DNA of 53,986 nucleotides from Acidimicrobiia bacterium (GCA_016871175.1 VFZL01000028.1:1-53986); one strand, 5' to 3'; positions 8,569-18,395 are shown, counted from the first letter of the stretch. The notes: generated by a model from the letters alone, not told the origin. Numbers and translations are program-made.

Positions 8569-9637
8569 CTACCGAACGAAACGGAGGCGCTCGACGGGCC
8601 GCGGCGGGGCGAGGGTCGGGTTGTAGCCGAGCTGAATCACGTCGAAGTCGCTCGCGGTGAGCGTTCGGAACGCGGGGTTCAGCACGGCGTTGTCCCAGCG
8701 TGTGTCATACGTGCCGGTGATGTACATATCCGACCCGTTGTCAGCGACGATGAGTCCGTACCGCTGCATCGCCCGAAATATCCGCCGGACGTCGGCTGAG
8801 TATGACGAGAGGTCGTTGCTGGCCTTGAGACGCAGCCGCGCACCCAAGGGCAGCGCCCAGGAGGTGCTGCCCGCCCGATGCGACGCGGGGTAGACGTACC
8901 CGTTGGTTGCTCGGACCGTTACGCGGAACGCGTGCTCGATGTTCTCCGGACCCGTTGGCCTCGTCATAGCGCACGAGCCCCGGCAAGATCGCCAGGCCCG
9001 CGGCGTCGGCCGACGTCCAGCCCTCGGGCCGCCGATCCGATCGCGTCAGGTCGAAGAATGCCCCGGACCCGGCCTGCCACGTGATCCCATCGAAGTGCAC
9101 GTTGAACAGCTCATACAGCGTGCGGTCATCCCGATTGACGATGATGAGGTGGCGATCGGCTTGGTTCCGGAGATCGACGTTGTCCGGTTGTCCGCCCTCG
9201 ATCCAGTGCGGCTGCGTCTTGGCCTCTTCAGGGATCGGATAGAAGGGATAACTCTGCCCGGTTGCGTGATTGACGCCATCGCTCTCCTGGTGATAGCGGA
9301 ACTGAACCGTTTGCCGCGACACGGCGTTATCGACCACGACGTACGGCATGCCGTAGGTTTCGACGCTGCCGGGCGATACGTCGCCGCCGAAGTCTGGATG
9401 CAAGCGGCGTGCGGCACCGATGAACGCGATGTAGTTCGCCGAATTCGGATCGATCGGCGTGTTCGAGATGTCCAGGTTCCACCAGCTGGAACGCGGAAAC
9501 AGTGGGAGCGGAGTCGGCAGCGGTCCGCCTATCACGGCGAGCGCCGAGGCCGTGGTCGCGAGAGCGATTGCCAAGCCCACCGCCAGTATCGCGGTTGGCA
9601 GAGGCGGCAGATTCCTGGATATAGTTGACAAGTGCAT
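8569..9637 (-). pseudogene. exported protein of unknown function, frameshifted
   Basis: A signal peptide (residues about 12-35: PTAILAVGLAIALATTASAL) is followed by a soluble domain: PRSSWWNLDISNTPIDPNSA, NYIAFIGAARRLHPDFGG, YGMPYVVVD, HLIIVNRDDRTLYELFNVHF, AAGLAILPGLVRYDEA. The frame is then lost near 8950 and resumes one base shifted as GPENIEHAFRVTVRATNGYVYPASH, continuing to DMYITGTYDTRWDN and the stop at 8569. Removing one T from GGGTCCGG on the minus strand restores YDEANGPENIEHA. I do not recognise a named family; its length, polar surface and export signal suggest a periplasmic or outer-surface enzyme or binding protein. An inverted repeat GGCCAA/TTGGCC lies at 9662-9678, about 25 bp before the start. 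Confidence 0.75.
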
Positions 9638-9982
9638 CGGCTGAACTCGACGCAAGCTTTGGGCCAACCGAATTGGCCAGCCGGGACGGGTGAGCCGCTC
9701 GCTTTGATGTGTCTCGCTGTCCAACGCTAGGGCAGGAACATACAGAGTTGGCGGCGTTGACCCGCGCGGCTAGGCGGAAGGCTCTGAATGCATCGCCCTT
9801 CCACCGTTCCCTGGTCGTCGCGGTGTCTCGCCACGCCCGCGCGCCAAAGACGATGTCGCGACAACGGGACGACCAGCGAACGGGCCCTGCACAAGTGCGC
9901 GCATGGCCATGGTGATCGGCCAGAAGCGCGTCAGGAACGGGTTCTCCACCCGCACGTGTCTTCGCCACCTAAGCTAGCAAGG
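9638..9982. other. intergenic region (345 bp)
   Basis: It lies between the end of dut and the start of the exported protein, both on the minus strand. I see no convincing gene. The only structure is the inverted repeat GGCCAA-CCGAA-TTGGCC at 9662-9678, a possible operator for the exported protein gene. Confidence 0.5.
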
Positions 9983-10426
9983 TTAGGCCCCCGTGTGGCC
10001 GAAGCCGCCGGCGTCTCGCTCGGTGAGGGGGAGCGCGTCGACCTCCTCCCACTGGACGCGCGCGACGGGCGCCACCACAAGTTGCGCGATGCGCATACCA
10101 CGCTCAACGAGGAACGGCGAGGTGCCGTGGTTGATGATCAGAACCTGGACCTCACCGCGGTAGTCGCTGTCTATCGTGCCCGGCGCGTTGAGTACGGTCA
10201 CGCCATGCTTAGCCGCCAAGCCCGAGCGTGGCCGTACTTGCGCCTCGAAGCCCACGGGCAACGCCACCGCGAAGCCGCAAGGGATCCGCACGAACCGACC
10301 CGGCTCGACAACGACTGGAGCGTCCACGGCTGCCGGCAAGTCCATGCCCGCTGAGCCCGTCGTCACGTACGCGGGCAGCGGCATGCCCGTGGTCAGTCGT
10401 CGAATCGCTACTCGGACGCTCTGCAT
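9983..10426 (-). CDS. dut: dUTP diphosphatase
   Basis: 147 aa, the normal length of trimeric dUTPases. All five motifs are visible: AGMDLPAA (I), [11 protein letters not shown] (II), [17 protein letters not shown] (III, with the catalytic Asp), RIAQLVV (IV) and AGGFGHTG (V, the glycine-rich C-terminal arm). It hydrolyses dUTP to dUMP and pyrophosphate, keeping uracil out of DNA and feeding dTMP synthesis. It lies 39 bp downstream of phoD on the same strand, and the pairing looks coincidental. Confidence 0.95.
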   Translation of the reverse strand: MQSVRVAIRRLTTGMPLPAYVTTGSAGMDLPAAVDAPVVVEPGRFVRIPCGFAVALPVGFEAQVRPRSGLAAKHGVTVLNAPGTIDSDYRGEVQVLIINHGTSPFLVERGMRIAQLVVAPVARVQWEEVDALPLTERDAGGFGHTGA

Positions 10427-10465
10427 CGAGGCATCGTACTTCAGCCGCTCATCGGAGCCTCGGTC

Positions 10466-12028
10466 TCAGGCCCGTTCCGCGCCAGGGCGTCCGGACTCGA
10501 TGACGAAGCGGGCGCGCGTGCCGCACGGTGCGCCGGGAGTGGTCACTCCGCTTACGACCCGGTAGTCGGCTTGCAGCCGTGCCGGTGTGACATGGCAGAC
10601 CACATAGCCGCGCTGTTCGTTGTAGAAGCGGACGAACGGGTTGTCGCTCAGCACCGCCTCCATCAGGCGGGGAACATCCTGTCCATCGCCACCGGTCGTC
10701 AGCGATGTGCCGACGAGCTCGGTCGCGACCGTTGGGCCGTCAGACGTTGCGCGCACGTCATTCACCCAATTGCTGTGGACGTCGCCGGTCAGCACAACGG
10801 GGTTCGCGCCCGGTCGTGACGCGAGACATTCCACGAGCCGCTTCCGCGAGACCTCGTAGCCCGCCCAATGATCCATGGTAAAGCGGTCGCGGCCGTTCTG
10901 TCGACGATTGACCTTCGCCAGCATGACCTGCTGCGGAATCACGTTCCAGCGAGCGGTCGATGCGCGGAAGCCGCCGAACAGCCACGCCTCCTGCTGCGGG
11001 CCGAGCAGCGTAGCCCGTGGATCGTGCATCGCCTCGCACGGCCAGGTGGTATTGTCGCCGCAGGGTTGAGGCGTTCGGTATTGGCGCGTGTCGAGCACGA
11101 AGAACGACGCGAGCTGCCCGTACCGGAAGCCTCGATAGACGCGCGTTTCATAAGCAGGTACCGCGGTCGGTTTCGACGCACGCCGGAGCGGCATGTGCTC
11201 GTAGTACGCGCGGTAGGCCGCGGCACGTCGCTGGACGAAGCCCTCGACTGGTTCACCGCCGGCTGGGCTCGTGCCCGCATAGTTGTCGGCCACTTCGTGG
11301 TCGTCCCACGTGACGATCCACGGACACGCGGCATGAGCCGCCTGGAGATCGGGATCCGCCTTGCACTGCGCGTAGCGGTTCCGATAGTCGTCGAGTGTGA
11401 CCACTTCGGCCGATGGTCCCGCGTGGCGCCGCACTCGGCCGTCACCCGGAGGGTATTCGTAGATGTAGTCGCCCAAGTGGAACACGAGCGACAGTTCTTC
11501 TTCCGACAGGTGCCGGAGCGCCGTGAAGTGGCCGTGCTCGAAGTGCTGGCACGAGGCGAACGCGAACCTGAGTTGCGTGCTTCCCCCTGCGGCCAAGGGA
11601 AGCGTGCGCGCCCGCCCGATCGGGCTTGCCGCCTCCTCTGCGACGAAGCGATACCAGTACCACCGATCCGGCTCCAGGCCAGTCAGCTCGACGTGGATCG
11701 CATGCGCCCACTCCGGCGTCGCCAGCGTCGAGCCCCGGCGAACGATCTGGCGCAGTGCGTCGTCAGTCGCAACCTCCCAGCGCACACGGACGGGGGCGGA
11801 TGGCATCCCACCGCCGTGCAGCGGATCCGGTGCTAGCCGTGTCCAAAGCACGAAGCCGTCAGACGAGGGGTCGCCGGACGCCACGCCAAGCGTGAAGGGA
11901 TTGCGGCCGTCTCGCAGGCGAAGTGGTGTACGCGACTGGGCGAGCGATGACTGTGGCCCGATTAATGGAGCCGCCGCCGAGCCGAGCGCCAGTGCGCTGA
12001 GGAAATGACGGCGCGAGAGGGGAAGCAT
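10466..12028 (-). CDS. phoD: PhoD-family alkaline phosphatase, Tat-exported
   Basis: 520 aa. It starts MLPLSRRHFLSALALGSAAA, a twin-arginine signal, as expected for a metalloenzyme folded before export. The N-terminal beta-sandwich domain (GVASGDPSSDGFVLWTRLAP) is followed by the metallophosphatase core: FASCQHFEHGHF, HLGDYIYEYPP, TWDDHEVADNYAG and VLTGDVHSNWVND supply the metal ligands. PhoD enzymes are Ca/Fe-dependent phosphomonoesterases or diesterases that release phosphate outside the cytoplasm. I chose the internal ATG at 12028 because it places RR at the correct distance. It is divergent from the DUF411 gene. Confidence 0.92.
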   Translation of the reverse strand: MLPLSRRHFLSALALGSAAAPLIGPQSSLAQSRTPLRLRDGRNPFTLGVASGDPSSDGFVLWTRLAPDPLHGGGMPSAPVRVRWEVATDDALRQIVRRGSTLATPEWAHAIHVELTGLEPDRWYWYRFVAEEAASPIGRARTLPLAAGGSTQLRFAFASCQHFEHGHFTALRHLSEEELSLVFHLGDYIYEYPPGDGRVRRHAGPSAEVVTLDDYRNRYAQCKADPDLQAAHAACPWIVTWDDHEVADNYAGTSPAGGEPVEGFVQRRAAAYRAYYEHMPLRRASKPTAVPAYETRVYRGFRYGQLASFFVLDTRQYRTPQPCGDNTTWPCEAMHDPRATLLGPQQEAWLFGGFRASTARWNVIPQQVMLAKVNRRQNGRDRFTMDHWAGYEVSRKRLVECLASRPGANPVVLTGDVHSNWVNDVRATSDGPTVATELVGTSLTTGGDGQDVPRLMEAVLSDNPFVRFYNEQRGYVVCHVTPARLQADYRVVSGVTTPGAPCGTRARFVIESGRPGAERA

Positions 12029-12102
12029 GCGGGCTCTCCCAGCATACGCCAGGACAGGCGGGTCGCCAGGACGTGTTACAGTCAAAGCCGGGGGAAGCAA
12101 TC

Positions 12103-12576
12103 ATGCACACACGAATAGTGGCGGTGGTCATGGCGCTTGCGGCAGGCCTCGCGTTCAGCGTCTCATCGGTGGCGCAGCAGGCCAAACCCGCGTCGCCGGG
12201 CAAGCCGGTGATGACGGTGTACAAGAGCCCGACGTGCGGCTGCTGCAGCAAGTGGATCCAGCACATGCGTGACGAGGGGTTCGAGGTGAAGTCGACCGAC
12301 GTGCCGGATGTCAATCCAATCAAGAAGGAAAACGGCGTCCCCGCCGACGCGTGGTCGTGCCACACCGCTCAGGTGTCCGGGTACGTGCTGGAAGGGCACG
12401 TGCCGGTGAGTGCGGTCAGGAAGCTTCTCAAGGAGAAGCCGAAGGTGGTCGGCCTTGCGGTACCCGGTATGCCGGTGGGCTCACTCGGTATGGAAGTGCC
12501 AAGCGGTCAGGTTGAGCCCTACAACGTCGTGAGCTTCGACAAGGCCGGCAAGATGACCGTCTTCGAGAAGCATTGA
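12103..12576 (+). CDS. exported DUF411 metal-binding protein
   Basis: 157 aa. A signal peptide (AVVMALAAGLAFSVSSVAQQ) is followed by a DUF411 domain with the hallmark TVYKSPTCGCCSKWIQHM, a thioredoxin-like CxCC motif, and SCHTAQVSGYVLEGHVP, another conserved Cys-His pair. The C-terminal GLAVPGMPVGSLGMEVPSG is a family signature. DUF411 proteins are found with copper-handling genes and are thought to bind Cu in the periplasm; no copper pump lies nearby here. The ATG at 12103 follows GGGGGAA. Confidence 0.85.
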   Translation: MHTRIVAVVMALAAGLAFSVSSVAQQAKPASPGKPVMTVYKSPTCGCCSKWIQHMRDEGFEVKSTDVPDVNPIKKENGVPADAWSCHTAQVSGYVLEGHVPVSAVRKLLKEKPKVVGLAVPGMPVGSLGMEVPSGQVEPYNVVSFDKAGKMTVFEKH

Positions 12577-12584
12577 GGTCAAAA

Positions 12585-12597
12585 GGGGCTTTGCCCC
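12585..12597. terminator. hairpin after the DUF411 gene
   Basis: GGGGC-TTT-GCCCC lies 9 bp after the DUF411 stop and is preceded by four A. No T run follows, so it is a weak terminator candidate on the plus strand. A similar motif (CGGGCACTGCCCCGA) lies at 26202, so it may instead be a small dispersed repeat. Confidence 0.3.
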
Positions 12598-12640
12598 GAT
12601 CCCCCTCCTTCGCGACGCTTCGGTGGACCTCCGGTGCGGC

Positions 12641-12658
12641 TATAATCCGCGACGGAGG
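12641..12658 (+). promoter_or_regulatory. -10 element and ribosome binding site of the metallo-beta-lactamase gene
   Basis: A perfect TATAAT at 12641-12646 with only a weak -35 (TTCGGT, 16-bp spacing), followed by GGAGG at 12654-12658, 5 nt before the ATG at 12664. The untranslated leader would be very short. Confidence 0.45.
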
Positions 12659-12663
12659 CCCGC

Positions 12664-13554
12664 ATGTACGGTCGCATCGCGCTGATCGTCCTGGCTGGCT
12701 GCCTGGCCGCGCCCGCCTGGGCGTCGGTGCAGGAGCCGACCCGGCGCCAGTGGACGCTCGAAGCTCTGTTCCGGCGTAACGTTGGGACACGCGAACAGCA
12801 GACCACCGCCTTTCCCCCGCACAAGGTCATTGGCAACATCTGGTACATCGGCACGGAGAGCCTCGCGTCGTTCCTGATCATGACCCCCGACGGGCATATC
12901 CTGATCAACAGCTCCTACGAGGCGAACGTCCCGGTGCTCTTGGCATCCGTGGCCAAGCTTGGGTTCAAGCCCGGCGACATCAAGATCGTCCTCGGCAGTC
13001 ACGCGCACGGCGATCACATGGAAGGTGACGCCGAAATGAAGCGCCTCACCAACGCGCAGGTGATGGCCATGCAGGAAGACGTGCCGGCGCTCGAGCGCAT
13101 GAGACCCGGTGGCAAGCCACACCCCATCGACCGCGTCTTGCGTGACGGTGACACCGTGACGCTGGGTGGCACCACGCTCATCGCCCGATTGACACCGGGC
13201 CACACCAAGGGCAACACGACGTGGACGATGAAGGCCGTCGAGGGCGGACGCGCCTACGATGTGGTCATCATCGGGAGCGCCGGTGTGAATCCTGGCTTCG
13301 TCCTGGTCGGCAACAAGGACAACCCCCAGATCGCGGACGAGTACAAGCAGACCTTCAGGGTACTCCGGTCGCTTCCCTGCGACGTCCCCTTGGCGTCACA
13401 TCCAGCGATGTACAACATGGCGGAGAAGTACAGGATATTCGGCACGAACCCCAACCCGTTCATCGATCAAGCCGGGTACAAGGCGGAGCTCGACATCGTC
13501 GAACAGGTGTTCTTCCAGACGCTCGAGGCTCAGCAGAAGGCGGCGACAAAGTAG
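12664..13554 (+). CDS. subclass B3-like metallo-beta-lactamase fold hydrolase
   Basis: 296 aa with a signal peptide (LIVLAGCLAAPAWA). Zinc ligands are in place: SHAHGDHMEGD (H-x-H-x-D-H), H in TPGHTKGNTTW and H in LASHPAMYNM. The spacing and the GHTKGNTTW signature fit subclass B3 enzymes (L1/GOB/BJP-like), which hydrolyse beta-lactams with two zinc ions in the periplasm. Environmental B3 homologues may have other substrates, so resistance is an inference. The malate synthase gene starts 3 bp after its stop, giving an unusual operon of a periplasmic hydrolase with a central-metabolism enzyme. Confidence 0.87.
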   Translation: MYGRIALIVLAGCLAAPAWASVQEPTRRQWTLEALFRRNVGTREQQTTAFPPHKVIGNIWYIGTESLASFLIMTPDGHILINSSYEANVPVLLASVAKLGFKPGDIKIVLGSHAHGDHMEGDAEMKRLTNAQVMAMQEDVPALERMRPGGKPHPIDRVLRDGDTVTLGGTTLIARLTPGHTKGNTTWTMKAVEGGRAYDVVIIGSAGVNPGFVLVGNKDNPQIADEYKQTFRVLRSLPCDVPLASHPAMYNMAEKYRIFGTNPNPFIDQAGYKAELDIVEQVFFQTLEAQQKAATK

Positions 13555-13556
13555 TC

Positions 13557-15437
13557 ATGGCGAGACTAGAGATTCGTGGGAACCTGGCGAGCCAGTATCC
13601 CGATGTGTTCACGGCACAAGCGATCGACGCGTTGGAGGCTCTTGCGTCCCTCGACGATGACCAGAAATCGGTGATGACCGCGCGCATTGCACGCCGAGCG
13701 GCGAGGGCCGCGCAGCGCCAGCGCCTTGCGTTCCTCGATCCGTCTGCCACGATCGGGCGTACCGCGATCACCGTACAGCAGGCGCGCGACGGCGACTTCA
13801 TCGGCAGCGACATTCCTCACGATTTGAAGCGCCAGTGGATTCAAGGCACCGGCCCCGCGGCGAAACGGGACTCGAAGATCGAAAAGAGCATCCGCAATGT
13901 GGCGTACGCGCTGCTGTCGGGCGCGGACGGCTGGATGTTCGACGGCGAGGACGCGCTCGGGCAGTTGTCGACGATGTCGATCGACAACCAGCGCAACCTG
14001 AAGCTCGCGATCCATCACGATCCGCTGTTCCTGGGCGTCGCCCGCGAGGTGGCCGGTGAGATGAACCGGTGGGCGGAGGGGTTCTTTAAGCGTCCAATCA
14101 TCGCAGACTGGGAGACGCAGCTACGCTTCACCACACGCATGTTTCGCGCGCGCGGGTTGCACCTGGACGACCGTCACGTGCGGCGTCGAGACGGCCACGG
14201 ATTCTCCGCGTCCATCGTCGACACGGTTCTGTTCATCGTCAACAACGCCGCTCGGCTGCGGAGCGACGGGTCGTCCATCGTGCTGTACCTCCCGAAGATC
14301 CAGACCGCGGAAGAAGCTGCGCTGTGGAACGACATCCTGAACGCATTGGAGTCGCACATCGGCTTACCCGTTGGCACCACGAAGGTGTACGTGCTCGTCG
14401 AGCAGCTCGAAGCCTGTTTTCAGCTCATGGAGATTCGCGCCGCGCTGGGGCGGCACTTCGTGGGGTTCAACACTGGGCGGTGGGATTACATCAACAGCGT
14501 GGCGGACGCGATGTTCTGGGATCCGTCGTTCGTTCATCCCAACATCGATGCGATCACGATGACGTACGGCTACATGCGAAACTACGAGGACCGTGTGCGC
14601 CGTGCGGTCAGCACACCAGACAAGCTGGGGCAGTGCGCGCTCTGGCAGGGCGGCATGGAGCCCAACATCCCCGTGGGGTCCGAGGCCGGGGTCTCGTCTG
14701 GGATGACGCGCGCGGTGGCGGGCGCGGACCGCGAGCAGCGAGAAGGGGCGTGCGGCAAGTGGGTGGCGCACTGGAAGATGGTGCACATCGTCCGGCCAGT
14801 GTGGGAGAAGGTGGGCGAGGACAACCAGCTGGGTCGTACGTTCCCGCGACTGGGTTATACCCAGGCGGACGCCGATGGCCTGACCGTCTGCGACCCGGCG
14901 CCGCGCACCGTTCGCGGCGCGCGAGACCTGCTGAGCGTGGGTCTGCAGTACGGCAACGCGTTCGGGCAAAGCATGCAGGCGGCTGCGCTCAAGCCAGCAG
15001 ACTTCTTCGGCAACGAAGACGTACTCTATCTGATGGAGGACATGGCCACCGGTGAGATCCGGTTGAGCATTCTGTGGGAGTGGCTCCACAAGCACGCCAT
15101 CTTCACTGCCGATGACGAGGCCACGGGCGTGAAAGCGGGGGATACGCTGACGCTGGCCCTCTTCGATCGGCTGTTGGCGGAGGAGTACGCGAAGCTGCGC
15201 TCGGCCAGCAATCGTGACGTGCACGACGATTCGAAGAACACGACCCTCCCGGTCGCTCGCGAGATCGTGTCGGTGTATGTCCGAGATGATGTCAAGCTGC
15301 CGTGGTATATCGATCTGCTGAACATCACGCTCGGCCAGCACGAGCTGACGGAGGCCAAAGCCCGCATCGCACGGCTCGCGCAGGCTTTTCGGAAGGATGG
15401 CACCCGGATCACCGAAAATCTGGATTGGAGCGCGTAG
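13557..15437 (+). CDS. aceB: malate synthase
   Basis: 626 aa. Malate synthase A-type sequence throughout: MARLEIRGNLASQYPDVFT, GADGWMFDGEDALGQLSTMS, KVYVLVEQLEACFQLMEIRAAL, RHFVGFNTGRWDYINS, QGGMEPNIPVGSEAGVSSGM and CGKWVAHWKMVHIV. It condenses glyoxylate with acetyl-CoA to malate, the second step of the glyoxylate shunt. It is longer than the roughly 530 aa of E. coli AceB. No isocitrate lyase gene is in the window. The start at 13557 is 3 bp after the beta-lactamase stop; the frame is open upstream, but that extension overlaps the lactamase and is not protein-like. Confidence 0.9.
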   Translation: MARLEIRGNLASQYPDVFTAQAIDALEALASLDDDQKSVMTARIARRAARAAQRQRLAFLDPSATIGRTAITVQQARDGDFIGSDIPHDLKRQWIQGTGPAAKRDSKIEKSIRNVAYALLSGADGWMFDGEDALGQLSTMSIDNQRNLKLAIHHDPLFLGVAREVAGEMNRWAEGFFKRPIIADWETQLRFTTRMFRARGLHLDDRHVRRRDGHGFSASIVDTVLFIVNNAARLRSDGSSIVLYLPKIQTAEEAALWNDILNALESHIGLPVGTTKVYVLVEQLEACFQLMEIRAALGRHFVGFNTGRWDYINSVADAMFWDPSFVHPNIDAITMTYGYMRNYEDRVRRAVSTPDKLGQCALWQGGMEPNIPVGSEAGVSSGMTRAVAGADREQREGACGKWVAHWKMVHIVRPVWEKVGEDNQLGRTFPRLGYTQADADGLTVCDPAPRTVRGARDLLSVGLQYGNAFGQSMQAAALKPADFFGNEDVLYLMEDMATGEIRLSILWEWLHKHAIFTADDEATGVKAGDTLTLALFDRLLAEEYAKLRSASNRDVHDDSKNTTLPVAREIVSVYVRDDVKLPWYIDLLNITLGQHELTEAKARIARLAQAFRKDGTRITENLDWSA

Positions 15438-15472
15438 CTCAGCTTGCACGCGGGGGAGGCCTCTGCGAAGAT

Positions 15473-15910
15473 ATGCCGCCGCATCGCATGTCGGGATCCT
15501 ACGGCGCTCCGCAGCACGACCCATCCTTGAAAGTGCTCGTTGTTGATGACAACGCGGACGGGGCGGAGACCCTCTCGCTGCTGCTTCAATTGGCTGGGTA
15601 TCAGGTGCGCATCGCCTCGGACGGCCTGACCGCGCTGTCGGTGGCCGAGACGTTTCGTCCAGACGCCATCTTGTTGGACATCGGTCTTCCGGTGCTCGAT
15701 GGCTACGAGGTCGCGCGGCGGATTCGGGCCAACGCCGCGCTGGAGCGGGTGCTGCTCATCGCCCTCACCGGGTACGGCCACGACTCGGACCGTGAGCGGT
15801 CCCAAACGGTCGGCTTCGATCACTACTTCGTCAAACCGACGGACCCTCGTGTGCTCTGCGAGGTGCTGGCGCGCTGCTCGGTGCCCGCACGCCGCCACAG
15901 TCAGCGCTGA
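15473..15910 (+). CDS. stand-alone receiver-domain response regulator
   Basis: 145 aa, essentially one receiver domain: KVLVVDDNADGAETLSLLLQ, phospho-acceptor in DAILLDIGLPVLDGYEVARR, Thr in LIALTGYG and Lys in YFVKPTDP. It has no output domain, so it works as a phosphorelay intermediate or by protein contact; CheY-like proteins of this DNADGAETL type often partner hybrid kinases. A damaged hybrid kinase follows 170 bp downstream on the same strand. The start could also be the ATG at 15488. Confidence 0.85.
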   Translation: MPPHRMSGSYGAPQHDPSLKVLVVDDNADGAETLSLLLQLAGYQVRIASDGLTALSVAETFRPDAILLDIGLPVLDGYEVARRIRANAALERVLLIALTGYGHDSDRERSQTVGFDHYFVKPTDPRVLCEVLARCSVPARRHSQR

Positions 15911-16081
15911 CCGCGCTCAATCAAAGCTCTACCGTTCAGGCTCCGTACGAAGACCCCAAGAGTCCCGGCAGTACGGCCTGTGCGGCGCGGGATCCGGCTG
16001 TGTGGGCAAGCACGCGTGCCGCCCCTGGACGGCCTGTGAGGCGGTCATGCAGTGTTCTGGCACATGAGCCGATAACGAGCG

Positions 16082-18315
16082 GTGACCCGTGACGCCCGTC
16101 TCCGCGTGATGGCTCCAAAATCCGTCTCCCTTACGGCTCAGCTTCTAGTCACGGTGGTCGGCTCGAACATCGCCACCGCGCTGGCGTTGGCGACGGTGGC
16201 GTATCAGACGGTCTACGACAACCTCGACCGTGAGGCGCGGAGCCGGGTCAGCATTGCCGCCCAGAGCCGTGCCGAGGCCGTCTCTCGGATGGTGGCGGGC
16301 CAACTGCTGCGCGCCCAGCGGTTCGTCACGAGCACCGCCGGCCTGTGCGGCGAGCAGACGCCCACCGGCGAGTTCGCGTGGGAGCGCGACTGTACGCGCT
16401 CGGCCCTCCAGGACCTGCGGATCACCGAACACGCCGTAGGCGCCGTGCTCCTCTCTGGAACGCGCCGCATCGTGGGTTCCGGACGTCGACCCCGTCTGGA
16501 CCTGCCGCGTCCGATCGGCTTGGCCACGTTCGAGTATGGGACCGACGGTCAGCTTCAGTACGTGATTCGCGCCGCAGTTGGTCAGGTGTCGGTGCTCCTC
16601 GCATTCTCGGTCGCCGACTTTCAACCGTTCTTCCTCGACCGATCGAGCTTCGGCGCCGGCGAGGTGTTCTTGCGCGATGACGCGGGCCTGTTTCTGACAC
16701 CCGCTCGGTACGCCGACGGCGAGACGCCACCCGGCACGCGCCTGACGGAGGCGAGCCACGCGTGCTCTGGCGCCCCGTCGGGGTGGCGCGACATCGACTA
16801 TCGGGGCGTCGACACCATCCACGGCTTGCATCCCGTCGACGGGTTCTTGCCCCGCGCCTGTGTGGACGCGCACGTCGCCGTGGCGGAGGCGATGGCTCCT
16901 GCCGACGCGCTGCTCGGTGCGCTCGTCGGCCGGGCGGGAGTCTTCGTGCTCCTGGGGCTGATCCTCGGGCTCCTTGCCGCGCGGTGGCTCGCCGCGCCGG
17001 TGTTCCGACTGGCGGCCTCGGCTCGCGCTCTGCAGGATGGGGACTTCGATCGGCCGATTCCGATCAACGGTCCCTCGGAGGTTCGCGCGCTCGGCCGGTC
17101 GCTCGCCACCATGGCGCGCGCGCTCGGCGAGATGGTGGGGCGAGAACGACGCGCGCGACAGGAAGCCGAGACGGCCAATCGCGCGAAGGACGAGTTCCTG
17201 GCCGTGCTGTCTCACGAGCTGCGCACGCCGCTCACGGCAACCCTCGGCTGGACGCGGCTGCTGCGGTCGGGCAACCTCGACCCGTCTCGGTCCGCCCGCG
17301 CGGTCGACGCGATCGAACGGAGTGCGCTCACGCAGACGCGCCTCGTCAACGATCTGCTCGATGTGTCCCGGATCATCGCCGGCCGATTGCAGTTGGATCG
17401 CCAAGTCATTCCGTTGTTGGATCCCATTCAGGCGGGCATCGAGGAAGCGCGACCGTCCGCGGAGCGCAAGGGTGTTGTGCTCGACACTGACATCGCCGCG
17501 AACGTCCACGTACAGGGCGATGCCGTGCGTTTGGGGCAGGTGGTCTCGAACCTGGTCATCAACGCCGTGAAGTTCACCTCGCCAGGCGGGCGCGTCCTGG
17601 TCCGGCTGGCCGAGACCGACGCGCGCACGGCGGAGATATCCGTGAGTGACACGAGGATTGGCATCTCTCCCGAGTTCCTGCCGTTCGTCTTCGACCGATT
17701 CCGCCAGGCTGATAGCGGTTCCACGCGACCGCACGGTGGTCTCGGCCTCGGCCTCGCCATCGTCCGACATCTGGTGCGCCTACACGGCGGCACCGTCCAG
17801 GCGCTCAGTGCGGGGCATGGGAAAGGCGCCACCTTCATCGTGCAGCTCCCGTTGGCCGATGCACCGGACGTGGTCGACCTCGCCCCCAGACCACAGGCCG
17901 AGCGTGCCCCGCTCGTGGTGAGGATTGAGGGACTGGCGGTCTTGATCATCGAGGACGACGAGGAGACGCGCGCCGTGGTGCGGGCGATGCTCGAGGACGC
18001 CGGAGCGACGGTCGTGACGGCGGGATCAGCAGAGGAGGGGCGGCGTGCGTTGTTGTCCGGCCCTCTGTGATGATCTCGGATATCGCCATGCCCGACGAGG
18101 ACGGGTACGCGTTCCTCCGCTCGGTTCGAGCCGCGGACATTCACGTCCCGGCCATCGCGCTCACCGCCTACGCACGACGTGAGGATGCTACCGAAGCCTT
18201 CGCCACCGGCTTCCAGCTGCACCTGCCGAAACCTATCAACCGGGACGTGCTCATCAACGCGATCGCCTCTCTGGCTGGCCCGACGCGCACCGATCTGATC
18301 GAGCGGTCCGCGTGA
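16082..18315 (+). pseudogene. membrane hybrid histidine kinase with frameshift and altered G1 box
   Basis: Segment order: transmembrane helix near residues 20-40, an extracytoplasmic sensor domain of about 230 aa, a second helix (VFVLLGLILGLLAARWL), HAMP, HisKA with FLAVLSHELRTPLTATLGW, HATPase with N box NLVINAVKF and G2 GLGLGLAIVRH, and a C-terminal receiver. The receiver frame is lost at about 18060-18070 (stop at 18068) and resumes as VMISDIAMPDEDGYAFLR to a stop at 18315. The ATP-binding G1 box reads SDTRIGIS instead of DTGIG; the codon AGG at 17654-17656 would be GGG after one G to A change. Two independent lesions suggest decay or poor sequence. The start is GTG at 16082 or, better spaced for the helix, ATG at 16109. 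Confidence 0.85.
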
Positions 18316-18383
18316 GCCTAGCCGGTCTCCTACCTCGCCGACCGTCCCACGGCGTGTTGACCTCGGCGCTGCCCGTGCCGGTG

Positions 18384-18395
18384 GTGGGATCCCAC
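18384..18395. terminator. palindrome between convergent genes
   Basis: GTGGGATCCCAC, a perfect 12-bp palindrome, lies in the 136-bp gap between the hybrid kinase and argG, which converge. There is no T run and no loop, so a terminator role is only possible. Nothing else is seen in this gap. Confidence 0.2.

Noticed and set aside
9770-9955. 61-aa minus-strand frame in the dut-exported protein gap
   Set aside because: Basic low-complexity composition, no ribosome site, no recognisable fold.
14364-15524. 386-aa minus-strand frame under malate synthase
   Set aside because: Antisense shadow in a GC-rich gene; no motif.
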